A stretch of DNA of 64,000 nt from Seriola aureovittata (lineage: Eukaryota; Chordata; Actinopteri; Carangiformes; Carangidae): NCBI RefSeq assembly GCF_021018895.1, contig NC_079368.1, positions 7,562,001 through 7,626,000 on the forward strand. The letters are read 5' to 3'. The translations under genes and the position numbers were made by a program. The notes under the pieces were generated by a model that worked only from the letters and a program-made list of their open reading frames with translations, did no database searches and was not told where the DNA came from. Positions 61,900-64,000 of the stretch are shown in pieces (the stretch's first letter is position 1; the number at the start of each line of letters is the position of its first letter).

Positions 61900-62910
61900 C
61901 ATATTCCTGCTCTAGATGTGATTTCTCTCCTCATGATTGGCTGAAGAACCAACATATCTACTAACAAACAATTAATTGCACAAAATATTCATGACAGTGA
62001 ACTACAGGAAAAATATATCAGACTTGGTTTATCCGTGTTCTGTTTGTCTGTTTCCTTCAAAAGAGGCCTGGAGGACAGCCATCTGTTTAAGTGCTACAGT
62101 CTGAAAAAGCCTCTGAACTTGAACAGACTTGTCCAATATTGATGTGGCTGAAAATGTGAGGGGACAAGAGATGAACTGCAGCCAGCTGTTGGCCTCTTGT
62201 GATATTTCCACAGAGGAACGATGTGCACAAGGAGGATCGGGTTGATATTAAGAGCCAAGGCCCGGCAAAGCTTCATCTGTGGTGATGAGATGTGAATATT
62301 GCAGAAGGCTAATATACAACTTGAGGGAAATGGCGTGATGCCAGTGCTGTGATACAATAGCTGCTGTGTGGAACCATACATTATCTTGCCATTCTTCTCG
62401 CTGTCAAACATGGGGGATGATGTTGATGGAACTGTTGCCCCACTTTTAGTAGTCTCAAACTGTCATCTCCATGGAACTGATCTGCAAGATTAATAGTTTT
62501 TGTTGTAATTTGGTTTCACTGGTGTTGCTCATGCCACTTCCCTGCAGGCCTGGTAAACATAATGACACTTCAGCTGCGCTGTCCTTGTGTGTGGTTGCGC
62601 CCCTATAGTGGTGACTAACTTTGCTTCAGCACTGTATAGTGAGCAGGACATAGCACATAGTGTCTAGACTCTAATTAAACTGTCTTCCCCTGCTCAACAT
62701 GAGAGGTAGTGCAATGGGCTAGAGAGACATTTTTCAAAATTGTTGAGCTTTGACTTGCTCTATATGTGTATGTATATGTTCAACTTCTGCATTTCTGTTT
62801 TTTTGCTTTTATCTTAAAGCTAGTGGTCCCACTCCCACTGTTTTCAGAATTGCTTATCTCTATCTGTGCTATATTAAATGTAACAAAATCTGTTGTTGTT
62901 ACACTACCAG
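60896..62910. other. Gene-free stretch with repeat fragments
   Basis: The segment 60940-61400 has words of a fish repeat ('tgtcccagtatgcccaatg', 'aaagctgcaggctttaaaac', 'aaccaaaacaatgggctgaa'), part of which recurs at 30.54 kb. A (CA)n tract lies at 61860-61898. No exon was supported. Confidence 0.45.
61860..61898. repeat. (CA)19 microsatellite
   Basis: Uninterrupted CA units. Confidence 0.96.
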
Positions 62911-62914
62911 TGGA

Positions 62915-63372
62915 GTTGGCTAGTAATAGACTGCATGGGCGTCGCTCCTCCACTGTGGCCATCTACGCAGTGCCTGACTCCGCCTAACTCCCGATTAATC
63001 AAAAAATGGGCAAAAAGATTGGGTTGTGTGGAGCTGAGACTTTGGTGCATGCCGGTATGTTGGAAGCATACGCTCACCCACCTGTTACTCAAAGTGGCAC
63101 GCCCCCAATTATGCATAGCTGTAAGCCGTAATACTTGTAAAGTTGCCACAAAGGCGGAAATTAGCTGTAGAGACCAAAACCATTTTCTGTATCAGACGAT
63201 AAACATGTTTATTTCCGCTGTAAAGTCGGGGATTTTTATATGGGAGTCTATGGGGACTGACTTGCTTTTGCAGGCAGCTTCAAGTAGCCATTCGAAGAAG
63301 TGCAGTTTTTGGCACTTTGGTGTTGGCTTCATTTTTCAGCCCTGAAGTTTGCCGCTTGGCCTCAGTGCAAAA
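62915..63372 (+). repeat. Interspersed repeat F
   Basis: Phrases 'atgggcgtcgctcctcca', 'atatgggagtctatgggga', 'gacttgcttttgcaggcagc', 'tcaagtagccattcga', 'cagtttttggcactttggtg' and 'ttggcttcatttttcagccc' match a repeat I recall as widespread in teleosts, where it often carries 'atgggagtctatggggactgac'. It overlaps a 150-codon chance frame. Class is not determined. Confidence 0.6.
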
Positions 63373-63819
63373 TTTTTTATGGGCCCTTCCAACCTTGTGT
63401 TTGCATGATTATGCAAATACACAGACACACACCCACACAGACAACCTGAATTTTAGAGGTCAGTCTTTAACAACACCATTTTCTATCCATGGACATAAAA
63501 TCCAAGGATATAAAATTAGAAAAACTTGGAAGAACTACAGACTAAATCCTGAAATGCAAAAAAAAAAAAAACACAATTTGGGAAACACATGCAACAGGAA
63601 ATGGCACACTAGAAGTGCTTTGGGACACTGGGGGAAGTGATGAGCTCGATATGGATGACCAGCAACATTAGAGATACTTATGCCCATCAGACTTCATGTA
63701 CATAACCCTTTATTAAGATTCAATGTTTGTTCAGGCAAGAAAGTAACCATTTAGATTTCAAATACATTATCAGTTTATCCATGTAATGCATGTTTGGAAA
63801 TTTTCTCTGATGTTTCCAG

Positions 63820-63944
63820 AGATGTCTGGACCGCCCCGCTGGTTTGGACCGGAGGTCATCTCAGCAGCTCGCAGTCCGACTCCCGAGTTGACCGGCCGGT
63901 CAGTGTCATCCCAGGGGAACAGTCTTATCTCAGCAAGTCCTGTG
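63820..63944 (+). CDS. Candidate exon of an unidentified gene
   Basis: The segment is bounded by TTTCCAG (63813-63819) and GTAATT (63945 onward), as an internal exon would be. From the ATG at 63822 it is open for 41 codons in phase 0 with a proline- and serine-rich product (MSGPPRWFGPEV, then SPTPELTGRS). A second frame is also open across it. GC content is about 60 percent with several CpGs, against flanks below 40 percent, which supports coding sequence. I do not recognise the protein. The rest of the gene would lie to the right of the window. Confidence 0.4.
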
Positions 63945-64000
63945 GTAATTTACTGCTGGCTCTAGCTTTTTGAAATTTAATTCCCTTTGAAAGATAAAAT

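Noticed and set aside
62893..63345. 150-codon plus-strand frame
   Set aside because: It overlaps interspersed repeat F almost completely.

Overview
The window is a piece of vertebrate nuclear DNA, almost certainly from a ray-finned (teleost, probably percomorph) fish. Genes are split into exons with GT-AG introns. The two recognisable proteins are close relatives of vertebrate GGT1 and ANAPC5. Simple repeats are dense, and several interspersed repeats resemble families common in percomorph genomes. A decayed LINE carries the L2-type reverse transcriptase and 3' tail typical of fish. There is no operon structure, and I found no CRISPR array, rRNA or tRNA gene.

Layout. (1) 441-3184, plus strand: the last six coding exons of a gamma-glutamyltransferase 1 gene, cut off at its 5' side by the window edge, with a 3' UTR to about 4.17 kb. 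(2) 4.2-6.6 kb: intergenic, holding one long interspersed repeat. (3) 6841-13309, minus strand: a complete 17-exon ANAPC5 gene. Every exon phase matches and the exons sum to 2322 bp (773 residues plus stop). (4) 14.5-19.95 kb, plus strand: a small five-exon gene model that I do not recognise. Its introns are full of repeats, and one repeat abuts a weak splice donor. (5) About 20-57 kb: a gene-free stretch of AT-rich unique sequence, simple repeats and interspersed repeats. A few segments have homeodomain-type and E-box sites and look like candidate conserved regulatory elements. (6) About 57-60.9 kb: a decayed L2-clade LINE, plus strand. (7) 60.9-63.8 kb: more interspersed repeats. (8) 63.82-63.94 kb: a GC-rich, CpG-containing open segment bounded by splice signals, possibly an exon of the next gene.

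The genes do not form a pathway. GGT1 is an outer-membrane enzyme of glutathione breakdown, and ANAPC5 is a scaffold of the cell-cycle ubiquitin ligase APC/C. The most interesting items are the unrecognised small gene with its repeat-compromised donor, the (TG)15 tract just before the last ggt1 acceptor, the nested and duplicated repeats, and the candidate exon and enhancers in the 43-kb gene-poor tract. Repeat families were recognised from memory of fish repeat consensus sequences and were not searched, so I give them no family names except L2.
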